Positions 56,518-64,000 of a stretch of 64,000 nt of DNA are shown piece after piece. The notes under the pieces are model-generated. The model ran no database searches. It saw nothing but the letters and a program-made list of their open reading frames with translations, and was not told where the DNA came from. Origin of the DNA: Novipirellula herctigrandis (lineage in GTDB: Bacteria; Planctomycetota; Planctomycetia; Pirellulales; Pirellulaceae); the NCBI GenBank assembly GCA_007859835.1, contig SJPJ01000001.1, positions 8,346,329 to 8,410,328 of the forward strand, given 5' to 3'. A program made the position numbers and the translations under genes. Positions within the stretch are counted from its first letter, which is position 1. Each line of letters begins with the position of its first letter.

Positions 56518-58107
56518 ATGATCATTAGCATATTTAACGACGTTATTGGGCCGGTGATGCGTGGACCGTCAAGTTCACATTGCGCCGCAGCACTTCGCAT
56601 TGGAAGACTGGCTCGCGATCTAATGAATGGTGATATCGATGAGGTTCACGTCCAATTCGACCGAGGAGGCGCTCTCGCCACCACGCACGACACTCAGGGG
56701 TCGGACATGGGATTGTTCGGAGGACTTCTGGGGTGGGACGCAGCCGATGCGAGATTGCCTGATTCCGCACAATCCATTCGCGATGCCAAAATCGTGGTTA
56801 ACATTGAATTGATTGATTGCGGCGACCCGCACCCCAGCACGTACCGGCTTCGTCTCCGAAATGCCCATCAGTCGCATACTTTGCGGGCGATTTCGACCGG
56901 CGGTGGAATGGTAAAGGTCATTGATATCGACGGATTCGCTGTTTCGATCGACGGTGACTACTTCGAGACCTTGGTGCATTGCCAGGGCGACGCCCAGACG
57001 TTCGCTCAGGAAGTCCTTCAAACCAGTCACGCCGTCCAAGTTCACGTGCTACCGTCGGCCGACGGCGACCTGGTCCAGATCAAATCGCAAGAACGGATCG
57101 ATGACGCGACGTTTTCCAGATGGCATGGCAAGGCAAGCGTCCAGAGCGTTCAACGCCTTGCACCTGTGTTGCCAGTGAAATCGCGAAAGGATTGTGTCGT
57201 ACCGTTCACCTGCGGTGACGAGATGCTGCGGTATTACGACGGACAATTGCCACCACTGTGGAAGGCGGCGGTCGATTATGAATGCGCTCGAGGCGGGCTG
57301 TCCGAACGCGACGTTCTGTCCCGGATGGAAGAGCTGGTCCAAATACTGCGGACTTCGATTCAGCAGGGGATCGAAGGTACACAGTATCAAGATCGCATTC
57401 TGGGTCACCAATGTGGACAATTTAAGTCGCAAATGGAGGCAGGCCGTCTGCTGCCGGGAGGGGGGTTGAACCGAATCGTGCTGTATGTTTCGGCATTGAT
57501 GGAAGTGAAGAGTTCGATGGGTGTCATCATTGCGGCGCCGACGGCCGGAGCCTGCGCCGCACTGCCGGGTGCTTGTGTCGCGATGGCAGACGAAATGGAT
57601 TTATCTGACCAGGTCATCGCCAAGGGGCTATTGGCCGCTGGTCTGATCGGCGCATTCATTGCCACCCGTTCGACGTTCGCAGCGGAGGTGGCTGGTTGCC
57701 AGGCGGAATGCGGCGCCGCAGCCTGTATGGCGGCTGCCGGGTTAGTTACCATGGCCGACGGCCTCCCCAAACATGCAGTGGCTGCTGCGTCGATGGCGCT
57801 TCAAAGTTCGCTGGGCTTGATATGCGACCCGGTTGGAAACCGCGTCGAAGTCCCCTGTCTGGGCAAGAACGTTTTGGCCGCGACCAATGCGCTATCGTGC
57901 GCGAACATGGCCATGTCCGACTACGACCCAGTCATCACACTGGATGAAGTCATCGAAACAGCCGATCGAGTTGGTCGCAGTCTTCCCCGAGAACTGCGAT
58001 GCACGGCGCTGGGCGGATTAGCGGCAACAAAGACGTCCCGAGAGATCGAAAAGAAATTAGCGACGCTCAAAGCCGGTTCTTGTGGCAGTTCATGTGGCTG
58101 TGGCTAG
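56518..58107 (+). CDS. sdaA: L-serine ammonia-lyase (iron-sulfur L-serine dehydratase)
   Basis: This encodes 529 residues from ATG 56518, with gaagtgatggc just upstream. The single chain has the beta domain first (SIFNDVIGPVMRGPSSSHCA, about residues 1-150) and the alpha domain second (about 260-520). The substrate loop is AAPTAGACAALPGACVAMAD. Cys residues for a [4Fe-4S] cluster lie in AGCQAECGAAACMA and DPVGNRVEVPCLGKN. It turns L-serine into pyruvate and ammonia in the cytoplasm. An unusual Cys-rich tail (CGSSCGCG) ends the protein and could bind metal or protect the cluster. The next gene follows after about 200 bases, so it is probably a separate unit. Confidence 0.9.
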   Translation: MIISIFNDVIGPVMRGPSSSHCAAALRIGRLARDLMNGDIDEVHVQFDRGGALATTHDTQGSDMGLFGGLLGWDAADARLPDSAQSIRDAKIVVNIELIDCGDPHPSTYRLRLRNAHQSHTLRAISTGGGMVKVIDIDGFAVSIDGDYFETLVHCQGDAQTFAQEVLQTSHAVQVHVLPSADGDLVQIKSQERIDDATFSRWHGKASVQSVQRLAPVLPVKSRKDCVVPFTCGDEMLRYYDGQLPPLWKAAVDYECARGGLSERDVLSRMEELVQILRTSIQQGIEGTQYQDRILGHQCGQFKSQMEAGRLLPGGGLNRIVLYVSALMEVKSSMGVIIAAPTAGACAALPGACVAMADEMDLSDQVIAKGLLAAGLIGAFIATRSTFAAEVAGCQAECGAAACMAAAGLVTMADGLPKHAVAAASMALQSSLGLICDPVGNRVEVPCLGKNVLAATNALSCANMAMSDYDPVITLDEVIETADRVGRSLPRELRCTALGGLAATKTSREIEKKLATLKAGSCGSSCGCG

Positions 58108-58303
58108 AGCGTTTTGCGTGTTGATGTCGGCAGCTCGTAGCCAAAGTAACAACCAACCTCGAACCGCCGCCCGTTTCACCTGGACTACGTACAATGGAAT
58201 TTCCCTATCGTTCGGGTTAAGATTGCTTCGTGAACGAATCTGCCGTAGCTACAAACCTGTTTACCAATTTGATTGACTAAAAAACCAAACGAAGAGTGAC
58301 GAG

Positions 58304-59281
58304 ATGACGCGTTTATTATTTGCACTGATGCTATTTCCTGCCGTGCTTTTGACGGCACAGAGCTACCATAACGCGCCGCCAGAAGGAAAGATTGCAGGCA
58401 TTCCGCCCAAGGCATGGGTCGAGAAGATTGACCGGCTTGCTCCTGCCCAAGCAACGGCCAAGCCAGCCAAGAATCGTACCGTGCTGATGTTTTCACTGAC
58501 CACCGGTTATCAGCATTCCGTCAGCCCCTATGCATCGGAAGTCATCAAGGTGCTAGCCAAAAAGACCGGAGCATTTACGGTGGTAGAAAGTTCAGACATT
58601 GAATGCTTCTCACCGGAAAATTTGTCAAAATTTGATGCGGTCGTCCTCAACAACAACTGTCCTCAAAGTCCCGACCGTGACATTTTCCTCGACGTGCTAA
58701 ACAACAAGGCGACTGGGGACAAGACCATCGGATCGAAATACGAGGATCTGACGCCACAGCAGCGCAAACAGAAAGCGGCGGAACTAGAACAAAACCTGCT
58801 CGACTTTGTTTCCAGTGGAAAGGGCTTGGTGTCTTTGCATGGATCGATTGCGATGCAAAACAACTCTGCCGAGTTCAGCAAGATGATGGGCGGCAGCTTC
58901 GACTTCCATCCGCCACGGCAAGAGCTTACGCTCGAATTGGTTGATCCGGACCATCCCTTGGTAACGGCGTTCAACGGCCAAGGATTTATCCACAGCGACG
59001 AACTGTACCTCTTCAAAAACGAATATGCCAAGACAAATTTCCGACCTCTCTTGGAAGCAATGTTTGATAAGTTGGATGAAAAAAGTCGCAATAACAAAAG
59101 GATATCTCAAAAGGGACGACTCTACGTATCGTGGATCAAGCGATACGGGAATGGTCGTGTGTTCTTTGTCAGCCCCTCACACCAGCCCGAGAGCTACGAA
59201 ACGCAGTGCATGCTCCGCTTCTACCTGGACGGAATCCAGTACGCCTTGGGTGACCTGAGCTGCGAAGACTCCCCGCTCTAA
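58304..59281 (+). CDS. Exported ThuA-like domain protein
   Basis: This encodes 325 residues; the ATG at 58304 begins a signal peptide (RLLFALMLFPAVLLTAQS). The ThuA-like fold (PF06283, a glutamine-amidotransferase-like fold) spans about residues 55-310: VLMFSLTTGYQHSVSPYASE, FDAVVLNNNCPQS, FVSSGKGLVSLHGSI, the mid-region HPLVTAFNGQGFIHSDELYL and the closing GNGRVFFVSPSHQPES. ThuA proteins take part in catabolism of trehalose and related sugars through 3-keto intermediates with MocA-type dehydrogenases. The two exported MocA proteins and the DUF1080 protein of this window could belong to the same chemistry. No operon partner is adjacent. Confidence 0.88.
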   Translation: MTRLLFALMLFPAVLLTAQSYHNAPPEGKIAGIPPKAWVEKIDRLAPAQATAKPAKNRTVLMFSLTTGYQHSVSPYASEVIKVLAKKTGAFTVVESSDIECFSPENLSKFDAVVLNNNCPQSPDRDIFLDVLNNKATGDKTIGSKYEDLTPQQRKQKAAELEQNLLDFVSSGKGLVSLHGSIAMQNNSAEFSKMMGGSFDFHPPRQELTLELVDPDHPLVTAFNGQGFIHSDELYLFKNEYAKTNFRPLLEAMFDKLDEKSRNNKRISQKGRLYVSWIKRYGNGRVFFVSPSHQPESYETQCMLRFYLDGIQYALGDLSCEDSPL

Positions 59282-59764
59282 TATCATTGAACCCTTCTGG
59301 CCTGCGCCGTAGTCTCCCTTTTCAACGAAAGCTGAACCAAACTGTTGGTTCGCTTGTGTCGCGGTTCGCTTGTGCGGCGGTTCAGAGTCGTGGATGGGGC
59401 GGCGTGATGAACGTCTAGATCGATCGTCCCGAAGCACAAACGGAGCGATCGAAGAAATCGTCATGACACGATCGGCAACATCGTTTCGAGCGTTGCTGCG
59501 CGGATACGGGTGAACCCAAGACTCCGCCGGGAGTTTTGCCGTTCGTAGTCACTGGCAAGTTCCATTGCATTGCGCTTGGGCGTGCGGGGCCGCACATGCC
59601 GAGCTTCGCTTAAGACAGGCAAATGCGCTGACCATTTGTTGTATGCGTGAATTTATGCTCGCGATCCAATAAAAAACACTTTGGAATGGCGTTTGCATCG
59701 AGGGGCTACCTCAGCGTTACGCGTTTTCGTTTGCCTAACAGCGTGCGAGTTGAGGAGATAGAGT
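59282..59764. other. Intergenic region with a 16-bp tandem duplication
   Basis: About 480 bases. Units ggttcgcttgtgtcgc and ggttcgcttgtgcggc lie in tandem at 59347-59378 with a partial third copy. A minus-strand frame at 59415-59597 contains a CRSCH motif but no domain context, so it is not called. The last bases, gaggagataga before 59765, are a good ribosome binding site for the next gene. Confidence 0.5.
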
Positions 59765-61825
59765 ATGTTCACGCGAGTTCCGTGTGCTTGGTATTTTTGT
59801 TGCATCTTGCTGGTGTCCCCTTTTGTAGCGAGGTATAACATTCTGTGTGCGGAAACAGCACCAACACGGTCACAGACGAAAGACGCTGAGGCGGCAAAGC
59901 ATGGCTTCGAGGCGGCGCAGTATTCGATTGTCGACACTTACCCGTTCGCGGGTTTTAGGGTCGTACAATTCGATCTGCCAGTGCTTTCTCACTATTCGTA
60001 TATGGTCATCAGCCACGACGAATGCGTTGTCGTTGATCCCGGTCGAGACGTCGATGTCTATGTTGACCATGCAGCAAAAGAAGGTGCCACGATTAAAGGC
60101 GTTTTCTTGACTCATTCGCACGCTGACTTTGTTGCCGGGCATATGGAATTGGCGAAGCGTGAGAAAATGCCAATCTATATCAGTGCAAAATCCGCTGCTA
60201 AGTTCAAGCATATACCGACCTCCGACGAGACCACAATCGAGGTTGGCCAGGCGGTCCTAACGATACTCGAGACGCCGGGACATACGCCTGATGGTACAGT
60301 CGCACTGATTTCGAGCAAGCAGAACATCGACTCACCGTTGGTTCTTCTTAGCGGCGACACCTTGTTCGTGGGAGGCGTGGGACGTCCGGACTTGCTGGGC
60401 GAAGGGATGGCCGCGTCGACGTTGGCTTCAATGCTTTTCGATACTTGGTACGGCAAACTGGCAAAGCTCCCCGACAGCGTTGTGGTTATGCCAGCTCACG
60501 GCGCAGGCTCGCTATGCGGTGCCCACCTGAGCGATGCGCCGACATCGACGATCGGTGCAGAACGAAATACGAACCCGTACTTTGTGTATAAAGATCGTGG
60601 TGAGTTCATTGCTAACGTATTGGAGGGACTCAGCGAAGCGCCGCAATATTTCAAGCACAACGCAGCAATGAATCACGATGGTCCGGAGTTGGTCGAATGG
60701 GAGCCGAAGGAGTTGCCTTGGGTTGATCCCAGCGACTCGCTTACTGACATTTCTGAGTACTACGTCGCAGATATTCGCGATGCGACAGCGTATTCGATTG
60801 GTCACGTTCCTAACTCCGTCAACATCGGTATCCGCGGAAGGTTCGAGACGTGGGTTGGCATCATGGTTCCGTGGAATGCGAACCTCGTCGTTTGCGGTGA
60901 AAACGAGGATCAGCTAAAGGAGGCCGTGCATCGCCTGCACCGCGTCGGTTACCAACCCCAATGCCTATTGTACGAACAATGGAGCGCAGCCAATCAGACG
61001 ATTGCCAAGAACCCAATGGCTGACCCCCAAGCTCTCTATGCCCAAATGCAGACGACGGAATCACCGATCATCGTCGACGTGCGACTGCCCACCGAATGGA
61101 TGGGTTTGCGAATCGGATCAACATTGAACATTCCTCTGAACGAACTCGCGACAAAATCGGGCAAACTGCACCATTCGCAAAAGATTGTCACGGTGTGCAA
61201 CAGTGCTTATCGATCAAGCATGGCAGTCGGTGTCCTTGAACGCCAGGGATTCACACAGGTCAGCAATATGAATGGCGGGGGCGAGGCGTGGATCAACGCC
61301 GGATTGCCCGTGTTTCAGACGCACAAGGCGGGTGTTGCCTCAGCTGCTCCGAAACGCGAAATCCGATTGGCCGAACGTATCTCGTCCGCCGACTTGAAAC
61401 GGATGCAAATGGATTTGCCGGGAACCTTCGACTTGATTGACATTCGACCGGCGGAACACTTTGCGGACTACAACATACCTGGTTCCGTCAATGCCGAGTT
61501 GGCAGATGTGATGAACAACCCTGCATATTTAACCGGCGTAGGACCTCTGGTTATCGTTGATCGAGACGGCTCGCTCGGCATGATGGTCGCAGGTGCATTG
61601 TCTCAAAAGAGCGATCGAAATATCAAGGCACTTCACGGCGGCATGCAAAGTTATTGGTCGGAATCGGACTACGGTGCGTACGCTCAACCGATCACCGCAC
61701 CAAGTGGTGTGCCGATGCATCTTCCGCCACAACGCCCGCCTATTGCGGCTCCACATGGAACCGACGTTTCACCTCCGGTATCGAAGCCGCCACCGGTGTC
61801 AGCCAAGAAGAGTGCGGGTTGTTAA
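59765..61825 (+). CDS. Exported persulfide dioxygenase with three rhodanese-like domains
   Basis: This encodes 686 residues with a strong GAGGAG site before ATG 59765. An N-terminal hydrophobic stretch (CAWYFCCILLVSPFVAR) suggests export or membrane anchoring. Residues 50-300 are an ETHE1/CstB-type metallo-beta-lactamase fold: VVVDPGRDVDVYVDHA, THSHADFVAGH (His117, His119, Asp121), TPGHTPDGTVAL, LLSGDTLFVGGVGRPDL and VVVMPAHGAGSLCG. Three rhodanese-like domains follow: the first (VADIRDATAYSIGHVPNSVN) has no standard active-site loop, the second has Cys478 in VTVCNSAYRSS, and the third has Asp599 where Cys is expected (VIVDRDGSLG). It should oxidise persulfides to sulfite and shuttle sulfur, as in CstB. 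The C-terminus is Pro-rich. It leads the sulfur block with a transporter pair. Confidence 0.9.
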   Translation: MFTRVPCAWYFCCILLVSPFVARYNILCAETAPTRSQTKDAEAAKHGFEAAQYSIVDTYPFAGFRVVQFDLPVLSHYSYMVISHDECVVVDPGRDVDVYVDHAAKEGATIKGVFLTHSHADFVAGHMELAKREKMPIYISAKSAAKFKHIPTSDETTIEVGQAVLTILETPGHTPDGTVALISSKQNIDSPLVLLSGDTLFVGGVGRPDLLGEGMAASTLASMLFDTWYGKLAKLPDSVVVMPAHGAGSLCGAHLSDAPTSTIGAERNTNPYFVYKDRGEFIANVLEGLSEAPQYFKHNAAMNHDGPELVEWEPKELPWVDPSDSLTDISEYYVADIRDATAYSIGHVPNSVNIGIRGRFETWVGIMVPWNANLVVCGENEDQLKEAVHRLHRVGYQPQCLLYEQWSAANQTIAKNPMADPQALYAQMQTTESPIIVDVRLPTEWMGLRIGSTLNIPLNELATKSGKLHHSQKIVTVCNSAYRSSMAVGVLERQGFTQVSNMNGGGEAWINAGLPVFQTHKAGVASAAPKREIRLAERISSADLKRMQMDLPGTFDLIDIRPAEHFADYNIPGSVNAELADVMNNPAYLTGVGPLVIVDRDGSLGMMVAGALSQKSDRNIKALHGGMQSYWSESDYGAYAQPITAPSGVPMHLPPQRPPIAAPHGTDVSPPVSKPPPVSAKKSAGC

Positions 61826-61925
61826 AGGATAAGGTCGTAGCCGAGCTCACCCGATTTTTGAAGATTTCGTTTCAAAGATTGGCGACATCGGTTACTCCTC
61901 ACATTTTGAACAAGAGGTAATCATC

Positions 61926-62474
61926 GTGAGTTCCAACGAAACGAACCGTGATATCGGCCACTCGCCAAGTACCACAAATTATTGGAATCCGTATCTTTGC
62001 GGTGTTTTGATCGGCTTGGTGCTGATAGCATCCTATACCGTTCTTGGCACCGGCGTTGGTGCTTCGGCTGGCCCCGCCAGACTCGGTGCACAGATTGAAC
62101 GGTGGATCGCTCCGACGCACACCGCAGCAACCGAATACTTCGCTGGCTGGGGTGAACACCCGCTGGCTTACTACCTTGTTTTTATGCTAGTCGGCACCTT
62201 TGTCGGTGGACTCGTCTCGGCACTGTTGGCCGGACGTGTTGAATGTGGCGTTGTCGAACGCGGCAAAGCATTCGGGGCAGTGCCAAGATTGATGTTCGCG
62301 GGCGGCGGCGGTCTGATCGTAGGGTTCGCAAGCCGATTAGCTCGTGGCTGCACATCCGGGCAAGCCCTTAGCGGGGGTGCGTTATTGTTGACCGGCAGTC
62401 TGATTTTTGTCGCCTGCCTGTTTGCCGGCGGATACGCCTCGGCCTTTCTGTTTAGGAGACAATGGAATGATTGA
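61926..62474 (+). CDS. YeeE/YedE-type sulfur transporter, first half
   Basis: This encodes 182 residues from GTG 61926, preceded by agaggtaatc. About five hydrophobic helices are visible (CGVLIGLVLIASYTVLG; LAYYLVFMLVGTFVGGLVSA; FAGGGGLIVGFASRL; SGGALLLTGSLIFVACLFAGG). The family signature is SRLARGCTSGQALSGGALL, with the conserved Cys used in thiosulfate transport by TsuA-like proteins, and a second Cys in GRVECGVVERGK. It is half the usual length; its partner follows with an 8-base overlap, so the two are translationally coupled and form one channel. The likely role is import of thiosulfate or a related sulfur anion. Confidence 0.88.
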   Translation: MSSNETNRDIGHSPSTTNYWNPYLCGVLIGLVLIASYTVLGTGVGASAGPARLGAQIERWIAPTHTAATEYFAGWGEHPLAYYLVFMLVGTFVGGLVSALLAGRVECGVVERGKAFGAVPRLMFAGGGGLIVGFASRLARGCTSGQALSGGALLLTGSLIFVACLFAGGYASAFLFRRQWND

Positions 62475-63681
62475 GACCTTCTACGGACGAAACGCACTCG
62501 ACACTCCGGTAGCTTTCTTTGCAGCGTTGCTAATGGGTGCTGCATTCGGGTTTGCATTGGAACGAGCTGGTTTCGGTAGTTCGCGACGGTTGGCGGGAGT
62601 GTTCTATTTCAAGGACATGTCGGTTGTAAAAGTAATGTTCTCGGCAATGTTGACCGCGATCCTTGGTTTGGCGTTATTGACAGCGATGGGCTGGATTCCA
62701 GCAGGCAATCTTAATCTTATGGAAACAGTCTATGGCGCACACGCGGTCGGCGGTTTACTGTTCGGACTGGGTTTTGTGATGAGCGGATGGTGTCCTGGGA
62801 CCGCTGCGGTTGGATTGGCTAGTGGAAAATGGGATGCACTCGTATTCTTGGTCGCGACGATGTTGGGTGCAATTGCCTTCAACGAACTATATGAATGGAT
62901 CAAACCACTTTACAACTGGGGATTGCAATCCGAACCTCAGTTTGCCTTCGGCATACCGACGCATCTGTTTGCTTTCGGTTTCGCACTCGTAGGCGTTGTC
63001 GCATTTTACTTTTCCGAATGGATTGAAAAGCAAGTCGGTGGCGAGGGGCCTTATCTGCAAAGTGGATTCCTTAAAGCCTACAGTGTGGCGGTGGTCGCTA
63101 TTGCCGCAACTCTCTTCGTATTTCCGGGCGATTCCGATACATCCTATACGGTTGCTCGACCCGTTTTGTCAGACGCTCGATTTTCTAGCGATACTGTGTT
63201 ATCCGCCGTTGCATCCGGTGCCGATCATATCGAACCGGAGGTATTGGCTGATCAGTTGGTCAAAGGTGACTCCGACGTCGTTTTGGTGGACATCCGGAAT
63301 GAGTTAGAGTTCAAGCGGTTTCACATCCGTGGTGCGATTCATGTGCCGCTTGTTGATGTCATTGCTCGCTTAGAGTCGTATCGCGATGCGCGTGAGATTG
63401 TGTTGTACTCTAACGGGATGACGCATCCCGCGCAAGCTCGAGATCAGTTAGCGATGCGAGGATTCACGAACGTCTATATGCTGACCGATGGACTACAAGG
63501 CTTTCTTGATCGCTGCTTGCGTCCGGTTTCCTTGTTCAATGAGCCTCTGGCACCCGAACGCGTCCATCAGATCGCGACATGGCGAAGTTATTTCTTGAGT
63601 GATACGAATCGCCCTCCGGATGCCGTTGGCCCTCCGGATGCCGTTGGCCCTCCGGATGCCGTTGGCCCTTCGTCTCGATGA
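62467..63681 (+). CDS. YeeE/YedE-type sulfur transporter, second half, fused to a Cys-less rhodanese
   Basis: This encodes 404 residues from ATG 62467, overlapping the previous stop by 8 bases. Residues 15-215 carry five to six helices with the family motifs FGFALERAGFGSSRRLAGVF and GFVMSGWCPGTAAVGLASGK. A transmembrane helix near 225-240 leads to a rhodanese-like domain at about 270-375: VVLVDIRNELEFKRFHIRGA, IHVPLVDV and VLYSNGMTHPAQARDQL. The catalytic Cys is replaced by Ser315, so sulfur transfer by the usual route is unlikely. The C-terminus has three copies of PPDAVG. It is the partner of the preceding half-transporter, with the persulfide dioxygenase upstream. Confidence 0.88.
   Translation: MIETFYGRNALDTPVAFFAALLMGAAFGFALERAGFGSSRRLAGVFYFKDMSVVKVMFSAMLTAILGLALLTAMGWIPAGNLNLMETVYGAHAVGGLLFGLGFVMSGWCPGTAAVGLASGKWDALVFLVATMLGAIAFNELYEWIKPLYNWGLQSEPQFAFGIPTHLFAFGFALVGVVAFYFSEWIEKQVGGEGPYLQSGFLKAYSVAVVAIAATLFVFPGDSDTSYTVARPVLSDARFSSDTVLSAVASGADHIEPEVLADQLVKGDSDVVLVDIRNELEFKRFHIRGAIHVPLVDVIARLESYRDAREIVLYSNGMTHPAQARDQLAMRGFTNVYMLTDGLQGFLDRCLRPVSLFNEPLAPERVHQIATWRSYFLSDTNRPPDAVGPPDAVGPPDAVGPSSR
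63612..63665 (+). repeat. 18-bp in-frame tandem repeat, three copies
   Basis: ccctccggatgccgttgg is repeated three times without change and encodes the PPDAVG repeats at the end of the transporter-rhodanese fusion. The unit length is a multiple of three, so copy-number change would keep the frame. Confidence 0.95.
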
Positions 63682-63761
63682 TGCTGTGTTTCGCTGATGC
63701 TGAATCTCGATGATGCTGTGTTTCGCTGATGCTGAATCTCGCTGATGCTACGTCTCGATGA
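63673..63761 (+). repeat. 16-bp tandem repeat, five and a half copies
   Basis: Units start at 63673, 63689, 63705, 63721 and 63737, with a partial one at 63753. They alternate between tctcgatgatgctgtg and tttcgctgatgctgaa, so the array also looks like a 32-base repeat. The first unit overlaps the stop codon of the transporter gene, so the array forms the 3' end of its message. Confidence 0.95.
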
Positions 63762-64000
63762 CAAGGTTCCGCCAATCATCACGCTGGGCGGTAACGTTCA
63801 TTCCAATCCTTCGTATCGCGGTCCCTTTCGATTTTGGGTGGGGGGAACTCAACTGAAATCTGACGCGTGGCCCTATCAGCGACGCTCCCTTTTAGGGGTT
63901 GGGGCTATGCCGTTGAAACGGGACCACGTTGAGAAACACCGAACCCGCCATATACTGATGGGTATCCTGAAAATGCCAATACACTCACCATTTCGACTTT
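63762..64000. other. Terminal stretch without a supported gene
   Basis: The last 240 bases hold no frame I can support. A gene may begin or end beyond the window. Confidence 0.4.

Noticed and set aside
59415-59597. Minus-strand frame with a CRSCH heme-like motif
   Set aside because: Only 60 codons, no signal peptide or cytochrome context, and the motif can arise by chance.

Overview
The window looks like a chromosomal segment of a planctomycete of the Rhodopirellula/Pirellulaceae type. The signs are a giant cell-surface protein with a planctomycete LEPR-XLL-like N-terminus, four PEP-CTERM proteins, four intact type I sulfatases plus three decayed ones, Tat-exported Gfo/Idh/MocA oxidoreductases, a DUF1080 protein, and loose gene packing with long gaps holding gene remains. 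No rRNA, tRNA or CRISPR array was seen. The species assignment is inference from gene content.

Layout. 1-1.3 kb: a BNR/sortilin-type repeat protein cut by the window edge and a small exported protein. 1.9-4.0 kb: a DUF1080 and MocA pair, likely one transcript. 4.1-16.1 kb: a probable arabinogalactan-degrading block with a decayed fucosidase tail, a GH51 arabinofuranosidase, two PEP-CTERM beta-repeat/beta-helix proteins, and a PEP-CTERM GH30 galactanase-like gene interrupted by one in-frame UGA. 16.5-18.7 kb: a UbiB-tail remnant, an AraC-type regulator with a direct repeat at its promoter, and a DUF2490 outer-membrane barrel. 18.9-26.5 kb: three sulfatase fragments and one substrate-binding-protein fragment around an intact sulfatase, a Tat-exported beta-carbonic anhydrase, a dihydroxyphthalate-decarboxylase-like binding protein and another sulfatase with a clear terminator. 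26.9-28.9 kb: an exported tyrosine phosphatase and a decayed ISAs1 transposase. 29.3-48.0 kb: an 18 kb gene for a 6013-residue mosaic surface protein with a degenerate dockerin-like C-terminus, followed 42 bases later by a small PEP-CTERM protein with a cohesin-like body. 48.2-56.1 kb: DUF1579, two iduronate-sulfatase-like enzymes, a second MocA protein and an exported CocE/PepX-type hydrolase. 56.5-63.7 kb: L-serine dehydratase, a ThuA-like protein, and a sulfur block (persulfide dioxygenase with three rhodanese-like domains, then a split YeeE/YedE transporter whose second half is fused to a Cys-less rhodanese).

Working together, the genes suggest capture and breakdown of complex, partly sulfated extracellular polysaccharides. 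Surface-anchored PEP-CTERM glycosidases and exported sulfatases would release sugars, the MocA/DUF1080/ThuA proteins would process oxidised sugars, and the sulfur block would handle reduced sulfur. Many fragments show that the sulfatase-rich part turns over quickly by duplication and decay. The two most interesting signals are the giant protein with its small PEP-CTERM neighbour, which may be a divergent dockerin-cohesin-like pair, and the single UGA that splits an otherwise intact GH30 gene.
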